64,000 nt of DNA, taken from NCBI GenBank assembly GCA_028869255.1, contig CP110972.1, positions 997,001-1,061,000 of the forward strand. The letters are read 5' to 3'. The notes under the pieces are model-generated. The model was not told where the DNA came from. It made no database searches and saw nothing but the letters and a program-made list of their open reading frames with translations. Source of the stretch: Pseudomonas poae (GTDB lineage Bacteria > Pseudomonadota > Gammaproteobacteria > Pseudomonadales > Pseudomonadaceae). The position numbers and the translations under genes were made by a program. Positions 1 to 8,533 of this stretch are shown here, piece after piece; positions within the stretch are counted from its first letter, which is position 1, and each line of letters opens with the position of its first letter.

Positions 1-733
1 TCGGAAAAACGAGCCTTGACCCTGTTTATCCGTGGGCGTAGAAAAGACCGTGCAAGCGCTGTCGTTGACAGCAACCCAGGTAGCCAGAACCTTTAAGGCT
101 ACGCCACACCGTGGTGGTTCTCCCAAAGTGCGATTAGCGTCCGGCGGCTCGCACGCTCACAGCGATGTGATGGATGCCTACTTTTACCAGTGTGCCCACT
201 GCGGCAACTTCCCCCTTTCATAGCTGCCTTGCAGCAACCTATCCGCTTGGCCATTTCCTTGCGCCAACCTGCGCCCGTCTCTTTCTCCCGGAAAGAGACG
301 GGCGCTCCTACCGCTGCTGCAGCCCAACTCGTACAAGGCTTTGCGGCATTCCCCCTCGTGACAATCGGCGTGACAAACACCGAAGTCACCAGCAACAGCG
401 ATGTAGATGATGGTGCCGCAGCCCACGGAATGGACTGCACCTGACTGACAGTCAGGTATGCCCCGGTCATTGCCTCGCTGCCTTCACCCGACTCAGGATC
501 TCGCGGCATTGGTCTCGTCAGCCAGTGCAGCCTCCACCCGCCCACTTCCTCGGAAGTGTTCAGGAGGCCAGATCATGAGATGCCCAAGCTCCCGGTCGTA
601 AAGAGCCGCCAGTCCCGCGTTAGTGGACAACCCTCACAGGTCGCAGGGGCCTTGATCCCTGATAACACTCAACATCCTTGGCGGGATGACGTGGGGAAAG
701 CTTCAAAGGTTTGGCTTCGAGAGGAGTTCGATC
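1..733. other. Stretch with no recognised gene
   Basis: No open frame here carries a recognisable family or a convincing ribosome binding site. The short frames on both strands overlap one another and have skewed composition. Two perfect inverted repeats stand out, at 271-305 and 439-457. The stretch leads into an integrase remnant, so it may be decayed mobile-element DNA. Confidence 0.5.
271..305. repeat. Perfect 14-bp inverted repeat
   Basis: GCGCCCGTCTCTTT is followed by a 7-nt loop and its exact reverse complement. No T-run follows on either strand, so it is not a typical intrinsic terminator. A second smaller repeat, ACCTGAC-N5-GTCAGGT, lies at 439-457. Confidence 0.6.
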
Positions 734-1106
734 ATGGCACCAGTGGGCAGGCGAGATGGACGCAATTTTGGCTATGGCCGGCAACTGAGTTATGCCGGGC
801 CGCAGGCATTGCGCGATCTATTTGGCGGCGGGCATTACGGCACGGTGCAGGCGCACAGTGACCGCTGGCAGGCGTTTGTTCGGTGGTGTCGCTCGGAGGA
901 TGGACCAGGGTTTAACGATGCGCGACAAATTGATCGGCAGACCTTGTTGGACTACGCCGGACATCTGCGTCAGCAAGTTGAATAAGTGCGATATCGGCAT
1001 CGCCACCGAGCAAAACCGGTTGTCCAGTGTGAATCGAACCATGACGGCGCTTCGCGGCGATCAGTATGTGAGCGTCTCGACGATGCCTGACAGCAAGCGG
1101 TGCTGA
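734..1106 (+). pseudogene. Integrase N-terminal remnant, frameshifted and truncated
   Basis: From the ATG at 734 the frame reads MAPVGRRDGRNFGYG and continues for about 80 residues, with the look of the N-terminal SAM-like (core-binding) domain of a tyrosine recombinase. It stops at 983. The neighbouring frame carries on with sequence that fits the same domain (NRLSSVNRTMTALRGDQYV) and ends at 1106. A frameshift near 980 explains this. No catalytic domain (R..H-x-x-R..Y) follows, so the gene is both frameshifted and cut short. It may mark an old integration event at the left edge of the stress cluster. Confidence 0.65.
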
Positions 1107-1223
1107 CAATCAACAGTCCAGTAATCGTCATCCCCATGAAGCGATTCCCCTATTGTTCGGGACCAAATTATCAATACCTTCGATTGCGTTGATAGTGAAA
1201 ATCAGCACGAACACATTGTACGC

Positions 1224-1241
1224 CTACCAACTGGATGGTAG
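1224..1241. promoter_or_regulatory. Candidate TetR-type operator before the CMD-OYE operon
   Basis: The site is CTACCA-N6-TGGTAG, 54 bases before the start at 1296. The ten bases CCTACCAACT at 1223-1232 recur exactly at 7200-7209 in front of the osmC-like gene. One of the two TetR proteins in the cluster is the natural candidate to bind both sites (inference). Confidence 0.45.
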
Positions 1242-1295
1242 CTTATTAGCAAGTTTTTAGATAACTGTAATTAACACCATCCCTGTGAGAATCCC

Positions 1296-1628
1296 ATGCA
1301 AGATTGGAAGCAAACCCGCAAAGACATCAATACTCGCTTGGTAGAACTAAACGGCCTGTCTCCGGAAACAATGAAAGGCATGGCGGCGCTCGGCGCTGCC
1401 GGCGGCAAGACCAATCACCTGGACGCGAAGACCCGAGAACTGATCTCGCTCGCCGTGGCCGTGACCACCCGCTGCGACGGTTGCATCGCCTTCCACGCCG
1501 CCGAAGCCAAGAAACTTGGCGTCACCAGTGAAGAAGTCGCCGAAGCACTGGGCGTGGCAATCAACATGAACGCCGGTGCCGCGTTGGTGTACAGCACACA
1601 TGTGCTGGACGCATTCGATAAGTCGTAA
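1296..1628 (+). CDS. Carboxymuconolactone decarboxylase family protein (AhpD-like)
   Basis: This 110-residue single-domain protein carries the AhpD/CMD signature C-D-G-C-I-A-F-H (CxxC then His, about residues 61-68). In this family the two cysteines act in thiol-disulfide or peroxide chemistry. The length is normal for small CMD proteins. It is the first gene of an apparent three-gene unit with an old yellow enzyme and a tautomerase-like protein. A palindromic operator-like site lies 54 bases upstream. The context suggests a role in detoxifying electrophiles or peroxides; the true substrate cannot be read from the sequence. Confidence 0.88.
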   Translation: MQDWKQTRKDINTRLVELNGLSPETMKGMAALGAAGGKTNHLDAKTRELISLAVAVTTRCDGCIAFHAAEAKKLGVTSEEVAEALGVAINMNAGAALVYSTHVLDAFDKS

Positions 1629-1672
1629 ATCAAACGCTGACTTTCAACCTGTTAACGACTTCGAGACTAATC

Positions 1673-2779
1673 ATGAATAAGCTGCTCACCCCTTACGATC
1701 TGTCCGGTACTGCGCTAAAAAACCGGGTCGTTATGGCCCCCATGACCCGCACCCGGACCCTAGACAACATCCCTAACGAGTTCACCGCGCTGTATTACGC
1801 GCAGCGTGCTTCTGCTGGTCTGCTGATCACCGAAGGCCTGCCGATTTCCGACGAAGCCCGTGGCTACCTGTACACCCCAGGTATTTATGCCGACGAACAC
1901 TTGCCAGGCTGGCGTCAGGTCACCGACGCGGTGCATGCCAAGGGCGGGAAGATCTTCGCGCAGTTATGGCACGTTGGCCGTATGTCCCATATTTCGGTGC
2001 ATGGCATGGTTCCGGTTTCTTCGGGTACTCAGCCGGCGGTCGATACCACGGTGTATGCCTGGATCGAGCCTGGCGAATCCGGCGCTGTGCAACCCAGCGT
2101 GCCCCGTGCGCTGGAAACGGAAGAAGTGAAACGTGTCATCGCTGACTTTGTGAAGTCTGCGCGTATGGCGATGGAGGCCGGTTTTGACGGTATCGAAATC
2201 ATGGCTGCCAACGGGTTCCTGTTCGATCAGTTCCTCAGCAGCGCCTTGAACACCCGTACCGACCAGTACGGTGGCTCGATCGCCAATCGCCAGCGCTTTC
2301 TGCTGGAAACCATTGACGCGATTTCTGCCGAAATCGGCGGCTCGAAGATTGGCGTACGGTTCTCGCCGTTTGGCCGCCTGTATGACTTTGGTGTGTACGA
2401 AGGTGAAGCAGAAACCTGGATGAGCATGGCGGCAGCGCTTAATGAACGCGAACTGGCCTACGTCCACCTGAACTACCAACCGACCATCGTCGCCGCTGAA
2501 ACGCCGCCGGGGTTCGGCGCCGCGTTCCGTGAAGCCTACAAGGGTACCTTGATGGCCGCCGGTGGGTTTAATCAAGCCCTCGCTGAGTCGGAACTGGTTA
2601 AAGGTGAACTCGACTTGATCGCCTTCGGTACGGCCTACATCGCCAACCCCGATTTGGTGGAGCGCATGCAGAACGGCTGGCCACTGGCAGAGGGTGATCG
2701 CGCGACTTACTACGGTGTCAGCGATCGCATTGCCAAGGGTTACACCGACTACCCGGAATACGTTGCAGCCAAAGCCTGA
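1673..2779 (+). CDS. Alkene reductase, old yellow enzyme family
   Basis: This 368-residue FMN-dependent TIM-barrel enzyme has the N-terminal MAPMTRTR segment, QLWHVGR, and the late DQYGGSIANR motif of the NemA/OYE family. Such enzymes reduce activated C=C bonds, nitro groups and quinones using NAD(P)H. The substrate-binding pair usually read as H-x-x-N/H is M-A-A-N here, so the first His is replaced by Met while the Asn is kept. This suggests altered substrate preference (inference). It lies 44 bases after the CMD gene and 48 bases before the tautomerase, probably one transcript. A second OYE-family gene is at 40609-41673. Confidence 0.9.
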   Translation: MNKLLTPYDLSGTALKNRVVMAPMTRTRTLDNIPNEFTALYYAQRASAGLLITEGLPISDEARGYLYTPGIYADEHLPGWRQVTDAVHAKGGKIFAQLWHVGRMSHISVHGMVPVSSGTQPAVDTTVYAWIEPGESGAVQPSVPRALETEEVKRVIADFVKSARMAMEAGFDGIEIMAANGFLFDQFLSSALNTRTDQYGGSIANRQRFLLETIDAISAEIGGSKIGVRFSPFGRLYDFGVYEGEAETWMSMAAALNERELAYVHLNYQPTIVAAETPPGFGAAFREAYKGTLMAAGGFNQALAESELVKGELDLIAFGTAYIANPDLVERMQNGWPLAEGDRATYYGVSDRIAKGYTDYPEYVAAKA

Positions 2780-2827
2780 TTATTCGCTGTTTCATCACTG
2801 TCCACTTCAGACGTTAAGGAGCACACC

Positions 2828-3046
2828 ATGCCTCTCGTTACCATCAAAGGCATTGAAGGCGTTTTTACCGACAAGCAGAAAGCCGAAGTCATCCAGAAAG
2901 TGACGGACGCCATGGTGTCTGTGGAAGGTGAAAACATGCGCGCCCTCACCTGGGTCATCTTCGAAGAGGTCAAAAGCGGAGATTGGGGAATCGCTGGCGA
3001 ACCCGTGACTGCGCAGGACATATTGAAACTGCAAGTAGGTAAATAA
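2828..3046 (+). CDS. 4-oxalocrotonate tautomerase-like protein
   Basis: This 72-residue protein has Pro directly after the initiator Met (MPLVTIKG), the catalytic base of the tautomerase superfamily once Met is removed. The size fits the 4-OT subfamily. An AAGGAG ribosome binding site precedes the start. It is the last gene of the unit and is followed at once by a strong terminator. The partner enzymes suggest that it handles enol/keto or unsaturated carbonyl compounds; the substrate is unknown. Confidence 0.85.
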   Translation: MPLVTIKGIEGVFTDKQKAEVIQKVTDAMVSVEGENMRALTWVIFEEVKSGDWGIAGEPVTAQDILKLQVGK

Positions 3047-3068
3047 AGGGTTCCATCCCCAAAAAGCG

Positions 3069-3118
3069 ACTCTCTGGTCGGTGGGCATCTTCATGCCCAA
3101 CGACCAGAGAGTTTTTTC
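3069..3118 (+). terminator. Intrinsic terminator of the CMD-OYE-tautomerase unit
   Basis: A long stem (ACTCTCTGGTCG pairing with CGACCAGAGAGT, with an inner GGGCAT/ATGCCC stem) is followed by a run of six T. It lies 23 bases after the tautomerase stop. Confidence 0.92.
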
Positions 3119-3158
3119 GTTCTGAATGAACTCGCGATTTGTCGTGGAATGCTCCCAA

Positions 3159-3913
3159 TGATTCTGATCATTACGCTCACCCTTACCCCGACAAATCCAA
3201 GGTTAACGAGGTGATGCTCAGGCAAGCCTCCAATAACCCGGATGTGGTCATACGCTCCCTTTATGACCTGTACCCGGACTTCCACATCGATGTCCAAGCC
3301 GAGCAGCAATCCCTAGAACAGGCAAAGCTTCTGGTCCTGCAACATCCGCTGTACTGGTACAGCTGCCCGCCGCTGCTGAAATTGTGGATCGATAAAGCCT
3401 TCACCCAAGGGTGGGCCTATGGCAAAGGCGCCACCGCACTCAAAGGTAAGAGCTTGTTGTGGGCCGTGACCACCGGCGGCGAGCACGACCAGTTCGACAT
3501 GGGTGACCACCCCGGGTTTTCGGTGCTTGCCCAACCCCTGCATGCGACCGCGGCCTACTGCCAGATGCGCAGGCTGACGCCTGTGGCTGTTCACGGTGCT
3601 TTCAACGCTGCCCCTCGACCCTGCTTTCGCATTGTCCTTGGGCCGCAGGGCATTGGAGCAACTGGGCATTGGTCGCTACAAAGCCCGCGAACGAGCGGAT
3701 CGATTCCGTCGCCTGAACCTGGAGATGCTGGAAGAAATGGCCGCGCAGCCTGTGGATGATACCGAGTTCAAGTATGACGCCTACAAACGGGCCAACGCGC
3801 TGTTAACGGAAATCTTCAACGAAGACCGCGCTCATCCCATCGATAACTGGTCCGGGGCAAATCCACACCCGAGGGATGAAAAAGAACGCCAGGCTGATCA
3901 GCCTGACCGCTGA
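3159..3913 (+). pseudogene. Collapsed kefF-kefC remnant (internal deletion plus frameshift)
   Basis: The first two thirds match the KefF NAD(P)H:quinone oxidoreductase: MILII at 3159, then YAHPYPDKSK, QHPLYWYSCPPLLKLWIDK and LLWAVTTGGEHDQFD. One base appears to be missing near 3174, because MILII and YAHPYP lie in different frames. Near 3600 the KefF sequence breaks off. A third frame then shows LSLGRRALEQLGIG, FRRLNLEMLEEM and LLTEIFNEDR, which resemble the cytoplasmic C-terminal end of KefB/KefC potassium-efflux proteins. The end of kefF and nearly all of kefC seem to have been lost by one deletion. No function is expected. Confidence 0.75.
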
Positions 3914-3927
3914 TGGAGGAGGTTCGG

Positions 3928-4257
3928 TTAAATCGCCTCTTCCAACTCCGCAAGAATGGCTTTTTTCATTGTTCCAACTGAACGGGATCCGGGCATGACC
4001 CGCAGCAGCCGCCCCTCATGGAACACCCCCAAGGATGGCACCGCCCGGATACCGTACATTTGCGCGATCGTCGGAGACACCACCACATCAATCTTTGCAA
4101 AAGCCGCCAAGGAGTGAAGCTTTTCTTCCAAAGCATGAAAGACCGGCTTCATCTCCTGACAAGGCTTGCACCAGGACGCTGAAAACAGAACGACGCTGCT
4201 GCCTTTGGCCACAAAGCGGGCGAACTGCTGAGCACTCAACTCAACGATACGGCTCAT
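3928..4257 (-). CDS. Thioredoxin family protein with a WCKPC active site
   Basis: This thioredoxin-fold protein of about 109 residues has the redox motif F-S-A-S-W-C-K-P-C followed by the cis-Pro segment RAVPSLGVF. Lys replaces the Gly of the usual WCGPC, which tends to change the redox potential. The ATG at 4257 (MSRIVEL) is preferred over the GTG at 4308 because GAGAGCGAG stands before it. The protein lacks a signal peptide and should be cytoplasmic. It lies downstream of the dsbA-like gene on the same strand, with a short gap. Confidence 0.85.
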   Translation of the reverse strand: MSRIVELSAQQFARFVAKGSSVVLFSASWCKPCQEMKPVFHALEEKLHSLAAFAKIDVVVSPTIAQMYGIRAVPSLGVFHEGRLLRVMPGSRSVGTMKKAILAELEEAI

Positions 4258-4320
4258 TTGGATCTCGCTCTCAATATGGATGAAGGACGGCACAACCCAG
4301 TGCCGCACCGCTTCTGCTGA

Positions 4321-5019
4321 TCAAATTTTGCAGCCATCTATGCCGCAGACTTGACTGCTGAATGCGTCATCTTCGACTTTCGACTTCTCCTGCATCTTGT
4401 TCAGCGCTTCAAGAAAAGCAGCCTCAGGCTGAGCACCGGACAATGAGAAGGCATTATCGAATACAAACAAAGGCACGCCCGAACCTAGTTGCGCGGCGAT
4501 ATGTTCGTCTTCCTCCATCTCTTCGCGCAATTCAACGGATGACCACGCCCGTTGGATTAACGCGTCCGAAACACCTACGGCCTTGGCTATGGCCTCCAGG
4601 CTGCCGCGATCAAACAGCGACTGACCATGGGAGGTGCTTTGCTCATACAGCGCCTCGACCAAGCGTTTTTTAACGACTTCGTCCGCAACCGCCTTGACCA
4701 GTACATGGGCATCTGCGGTATCGCCAAACAGCATGCTGTCAAAGCGGTAATCAAGCCCATCGGCCCGACCATATTTACTGACGGTGTTCATCATCGCGAC
4801 AGCGGAATCCGGATTGCCGAGCTTGCGTTTAAGGGCAGCGATCATAGGCTCTGGCGCTTGATCCGCCGCCAGACGATAGGCCTTGACGTTGACTTGTACA
4901 TTGTCTTTTTCAGCAAATTTATCGAGCGCCTGCTCGAATCGACGCTTGGCTACCCAGCACCAAGGGCAAACAAAATCAGACCAGATATCCACTGCATATT
5001 TTTTCGAAGAAGTTTGCAT
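4321..5019 (-). CDS. DsbA family oxidoreductase, FrnE type
   Basis: The protein has about 232 residues and no signal peptide. The active site reads DFVCPWCWVAKRRFE, the CPWC form typical of FrnE-like cytoplasmic DsbA proteins. The cis-Pro loop GVPLFVFD is also present. A second cysteine pair, C-G-I-D-G-C, ends the protein and could be an accessory redox pair. The start at 5019 (MQTSSKK) has AGGACGAG in front and is preferred over the start at 5046. It follows the TetR gene closely (stop 5043) and may be cotranscribed with it and with the thioredoxin. Confidence 0.85.
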   Translation of the reverse strand: MQTSSKKYAVDIWSDFVCPWCWVAKRRFEQALDKFAEKDNVQVNVKAYRLAADQAPEPMIAALKRKLGNPDSAVAMMNTVSKYGRADGLDYRFDSMLFGDTADAHVLVKAVADEVVKKRLVEALYEQSTSHGQSLFDRGSLEAIAKAVGVSDALIQRAWSSVELREEMEEDEHIAAQLGSGVPLFVFDNAFSLSGAQPEAAFLEALNKMQEKSKVEDDAFSSQVCGIDGCKI

Positions 5020-5042
5020 GACTCGTCCTGTACTCAAAGAAA

Positions 5043-5615
5043 TCAAGACCGCGTTACCAGCGTTTCAAGCAAATGATCGAAGCCTGCCAACGGGTCGGTT
5101 GATCGGCCCAATGTCCAATCGATAAGGCTCGCGCCCTCCAGGCTGCTCAGCAGCATGAACGCGTAGGTCTCAACGGGTTTGTCCAGCGACCAGTTGCGCT
5201 GCCGGACCCCTGCATTGAGGGTGGCCTGAAGCCAATCGAGCTGGGTTTCAAAGAACGCCCGAGTGAGCCCTTGCAGCGACAGCGGCAGTGCCGCCATTTC
5301 TGCCGCCAGGGCACCACACAAGGGCAGCAGCCCCTCGTTGGCGCTAATGATGAAAAGCCGGGCAAAACCACGAAGCCGCAGCAACGGATCGACATGCATT
5401 TCTTCGATCGAACTGAGGGTCGCATCGAAGCGTTTGATGTAGTCCTTGATCAGCTCCGCGCCCAGGTTTTCCTTGGTCGGGAAGTGATGGTGAATACTGG
5501 CTTTTCTAATGCCGATCTGCGCCGCAAGATCGGCATAACTGAACGCGGAATAGCCCTTGGAGCGCATTTGGGTTTCCGCAGCTCTCAACAGCGCTGCTTT
5601 TGTCGTGATCGACAT
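5043..5615 (-). CDS. TetR/AcrR family repressor (copy A)
   Basis: This 190-residue regulator has an N-terminal helix-turn-helix (about residues 25-50, IGIRKASIHHHFPTKENL) and a helical ligand-binding C-terminal domain. It resembles the regulator at 7544-8119 closely in the DNA-binding part (YSAFSYADLA against YAAFSYADLA), so the two are paralogues. The downstream thioredoxin and DsbA genes and the divergent neighbours suggest an electrophile- or thiol-stress sensor of the NemR kind. That role is inferred, because no ligand residue can be assigned. Confidence 0.85.
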   Translation of the reverse strand: MSITTKAALLRAAETQMRSKGYSAFSYADLAAQIGIRKASIHHHFPTKENLGAELIKDYIKRFDATLSSIEEMHVDPLLRLRGFARLFIISANEGLLPLCGALAAEMAALPLSLQGLTRAFFETQLDWLQATLNAGVRQRNWSLDKPVETYAFMLLSSLEGASLIDWTLGRSTDPLAGFDHLLETLVTRS

Positions 5616-5670
5616 TGAAGACTCCTGCAGCCAGCATTCAGCCTACTTTCACTTGTACTGAGTGAAGGCG

Positions 5671-5697
5671 TGAAAGCTCCCGCGATGGGAGCTTTCA
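5671..5697. terminator. Perfect 11-bp hairpin between SDR and TetR genes
   Basis: TGAAAGCTCCC-N5-GGGAGCTTTCA lies 24 bases after the stop of the leftward SDR gene. It has no T-run, so it is a weak or Rho-assisted terminator at best. The arm CTTTCACT-N7-AGTGAAGG just to its left (5646-5668) is a second palindrome, between the hairpin and the TetR start. It could be that gene's own operator. Confidence 0.45.
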
Positions 5698-5720
5698 TCA
5701 GGCCGCGCTCGCCACTGTGG

Positions 5721-6494
5721 TCAGGCCCTAACAGCCATAATTCCAGCATCCACGTCCCAGATTGCGCCGGTCACCCAGGACGTCTTGTCCGACAGCAGGA
5801 ACAGGATGGTGTTGGCGACGTCTTCGGGAACGCCGACTCGTCCCAGGGGGTGGAAATCGTTCAGCGATTTCATCGCTTCCGGGATCGCCTCTTTGTCCAT
5901 GAACCCTTCATAGATCGAGGTGTGAACGATCCCTGGTGAGACGGCGTTGACCCGGATACCCGAGTGAGCCAATTCAATTGCCAGGTTGCGTGTCAGCGCA
6001 TGCAGACCTGCCTTTGCCATGGAGTAGGCAGAGGCCGGTGAACCTGCCAATGCGGCCTGCGCACCGATGGAGCCAACATTGACAATTGCCCCTTCGCGCT
6101 TGGCAGCCAGCATGTTCTTGATCACTGCCTGGGTGATGAAGAAGGTCGCACGGTTCAGAGACAGGTACATGTCGTACTCGGCCTCATCGTGCTCGGTGAA
6201 CGGCTTGGGAATAAAGATCCCGGCGGAGTTCACCATCAGGCTGATATCGCTATGGTTGGCATTGATTTCCTTGCGAACAAAATTCATGCCTTCTTCAGTC
6301 ATCAGGTTGGCGACGATCACCGACACAGGGCCCAGCGGGCTCAGCTCGTTACGCACCGCATCGGCCTTGTCTTGCTTGCTGCCGGTGAGCACCACGCTGC
6401 CGCCTGCCTTGAGCACCATGCGGGCCGTTTCCAGGCCCATGCCACTGGTGCCACCGACAACTAGCAGTTTTTTACCTTTGAAAAAATCGTTCAT
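5721..6494 (-). CDS. SDR family oxidoreductase
   Basis: This 257-residue classical short-chain dehydrogenase has the cofactor loop [11 protein letters not shown] near the N-terminus, the NSAG motif, and the catalytic S...Y-S-M-A-K set. The later VSPGIV segment and the C-terminal GAIWDVDAG end are also typical. It probably uses NADP(H) on a small carbonyl compound. It is the second gene after the OsmC-like gene on the same strand, with about 100 bases between them. It is likely in the same unit and under the operator at 7201. Confidence 0.9.
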   Translation of the reverse strand: MNDFFKGKKLLVVGGTSGMGLETARMVLKAGGSVVLTGSKQDKADAVRNELSPLGPVSVIVANLMTEEGMNFVRKEINANHSDISLMVNSAGIFIPKPFTEHDEAEYDMYLSLNRATFFITQAVIKNMLAAKREGAIVNVGSIGAQAALAGSPASAYSMAKAGLHALTRNLAIELAHSGIRVNAVSPGIVHTSIYEGFMDKEAIPEAMKSLNDFHPLGRVGVPEDVANTILFLLSDKTSWVTGAIWDVDAGIMAVRA

Positions 6495-6592
6495 TGCAGA
6501 CTCCGGTTATCCAGAACTAATTAGGGTCGGCACCAAGGCGGCTGGCTGCCTGCTGGTGCACGCAAGGTTTGAATCTCTTTGAAACGAGCGAA

Positions 6593-7147
6593 TCAGCCCT
6601 CACGCACTTCGAGGGTTGGCACCATGCGGATGGCTTTCGAGAAGTTGGCGTAGTTGACCGAGGTTTTGAGCACCACTTTGTGCAGCTCTTCAACGCGCTC
6701 ACGGGAGGCGTCGGTGTGCAGTCGAATCACCACACTCACTTCGTCGTAACCTGGGTTGACGCTCTCGTCGAGGCCCAGGAAGCCTCGCAGGTCGAGGGTG
6801 CCGTCCGTTTCGATTTCCAGGCTGTGAATCTTGATACCCATCATTGCGGCGTTGGCGGCATAACCGACCGACATGCAGGCGTTGAGAGCGGCCATCAGCA
6901 GCTCTTGAGGGTTAGGCGCAGTGTTTTGGCCCAGCAATTCATTAGGCTCATCGGCGACGATTTCGAAATCCCGCAGATAGGTTTCACCGGCCAGACTGTA
7001 GCGATTGACTTTGGCCACAGAGCGAGTCTGGCCTTTCCACTGAGTCTTGACGTTGAAGCTCGCGTGGCGCTTGGTCGCATCCTCAGCAACGCCTTGGGCA
7101 AACTGCTGGAGTGCGGCGACATCGATACCATTCAGGTTGTTGCTCAT
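6593..7147 (-). CDS. OsmC family protein
   Basis: This OsmC-fold protein of about 184 residues includes NPQELLMAALNACMSVG, where the Cys belongs to the peroxidase site. The OsmC/Ohr family reduces organic hydroperoxides with thiols. The second conserved Cys is not evident; the region around residue 95 onward keeps MMGIKIHSLEIETDG. The start at 7147 (MSNNLNG) has GAGGAACG ahead of it and is preferred to 7207. The gene begins 54 bases downstream of a palindrome that matches the site before the CMD gene. Confidence 0.85.
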   Translation of the reverse strand: MSNNLNGIDVAALQQFAQGVAEDATKRHASFNVKTQWKGQTRSVAKVNRYSLAGETYLRDFEIVADEPNELLGQNTAPNPQELLMAALNACMSVGYAANAAMMGIKIHSLEIETDGTLDLRGFLGLDESVNPGYDEVSVVIRLHTDASRERVEELHKVVLKTSVNYANFSKAIRMVPTLEVREG

Positions 7148-7200
7148 GTGTTCGTTCCTCTTCGGATGGACCGGGCGTTTGGCCCGGAAGAGATACAAGC

Positions 7201-7218
7201 CTACCAACTAGTAGGTTG
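7201..7218. promoter_or_regulatory. Candidate TetR-type operator before osmC-like gene
   Basis: CTACCAACTAGTAGGTTG is a near-perfect palindrome centred on ACTAGT. It shares CCTACCAACT with the site at 1223-1232. The remaining 330 bases up to the TetR gene at 7544 hold no other clear signal. An imperfect GACCG/CGGTC hairpin near 7480-7516 could end the TetR transcript. Confidence 0.5.
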
Positions 7219-7543
7219 TCGATCAATAGGTTATTCTTCTTATAATCAATCGCCAAAAAAACCAGCTTCGACAGAGTTTTCCTGAATAGGGATAACTCCG
7301 ATAACAATGCAGTAATTTCTACTTAATTGTGTACTTCTGGTCACACACCGAAAGTGTAGACATGGGTAGGTATCCGCAACCCAAATGCGAGACTAGACGT
7401 ACGCTCGTCAGATTGAGTGCGCGCAAAAAGAATTCAGAGAGTGTGAGCTAAGCGGCTGAAACCACTTACGAGGCGGGAAAACGGACCGAGCCAGCAGGGG
7501 CAGAACCGGTCGTTTTATGACGCAGAAAAAAGCTGATCGAACC

Positions 7544-8119
7544 TCAGTGATGCGTTTCGGTAACCCGAAGCCCATCTAAAATGAAATCAAATCCAGAAGA
7601 CTGTTCGTAATTGTCGCTCAGCGCCCAAGATACAAAGCTGCCACCTTCCAACGTATTCAAGATGAACCTGGCAACCTTCACGCCGTCCAGCTCAGCTTTG
7701 AGTTCCCCTGCCGCCTGGCCCAGTGCGATATTGGCCTGAAGCCAATTGAGATGGATTTCGAAAAAGTCCCGCGTCAATTCCTTTAGGCTTTTAGGCAAAG
7801 CCAGCAATTCCGCTGCCAGGGCGCCGCAGAGTGGAAGCATCGCGTTTTTACTGCTTTGCGCGAACATCAGGGCGAAGGCAGTGAGCCGATCGATAATGCC
7901 GGTATTTTCATCATTGATGCATTCCAGCTGATTCTTGAACCGGAACAGATAACTCTCAACGATGGCGATCGCCAGACTTTCTTTGGTGGGAAAGTGGTGG
8001 TGAATACTCGCCTTCTTGATACCGATGTCTTCCGCCAGATCGGCATAGCTGAAGGCTGCGTAGCCCTTGGTACGCAACAGAATCTCAGCGCTGGTCAGGA
8101 GGTCGGAACGTGTACTCAT
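7544..8119 (-). CDS. TetR/AcrR family repressor (copy B)
   Basis: This 191-residue protein has a helix-turn-helix (IGIKKASIHHHFPTKESL) almost identical to that of the regulator at 5043-5615. The ligand-binding halves are more diverged, though both keep LPLCGALAAE. Both probably recognise related operators but respond to different signals (inference). It is the last gene of the stress cluster, with an intergenic stretch of 458 bases beyond its start. Confidence 0.87.
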   Translation of the reverse strand: MSTRSDLLTSAEILLRTKGYAAFSYADLAEDIGIKKASIHHHFPTKESLAIAIVESYLFRFKNQLECINDENTGIIDRLTAFALMFAQSSKNAMLPLCGALAAELLALPKSLKELTRDFFEIHLNWLQANIALGQAAGELKAELDGVKVARFILNTLEGGSFVSWALSDNYEQSSGFDFILDGLRVTETHH

Positions 8120-8461
8120 GATGCCGTTTCCAAATTTATCAATGCGGCATCATAAATTAGTACTTCTTCATAAGACAGCGCTCAGGTTGCGCACCTATGA
8201 ACCACCCACTGGAATCGGCCACAAGCAGTCAGCCGTTTCACAGCGCTGCATTCTCCTCAGTGAAATAGGCCCAACGTTAGATTATTAATTTTCTACTGTT
8301 GCCGCTGCCCCGCTCATGAGGTACTGAAAGAACTCGCATAAAATACTGGCTTGATTAGGATAATCGTAGGGATAGAGACTTTAGAAATCAGCATGAATTT
8401 ATTGTAAAACAGGTACTTAAGTTTTCATTCGAGTCCAGAGTCGTGGAGCCAGATAGAGAAA

Positions 8462-8488
8462 AGCCTGCAGCGATGCAGGCTTTTTTTT
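8462..8488 (+). terminator. Orphan intrinsic terminator
   Basis: AGCCTGCA-GCGA-TGCAGGCT is followed by eight T. It reads rightward, yet the nearest genes on both sides run leftward. This is the usual signature of an unannotated small RNA or of a lost gene. Confidence 0.85.
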
Positions 8489-8533
8489 GCCTTGGATTTG
8501 GCTCGCGGTGACGTACTCAAGAGTACCGGCAGT

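Noticed and set aside
32..545. Several short frames at the left end
   Set aside because: They overlap each other on both strands and contain the inverted repeat at 271-305; no family or ribosome site supports any of them.
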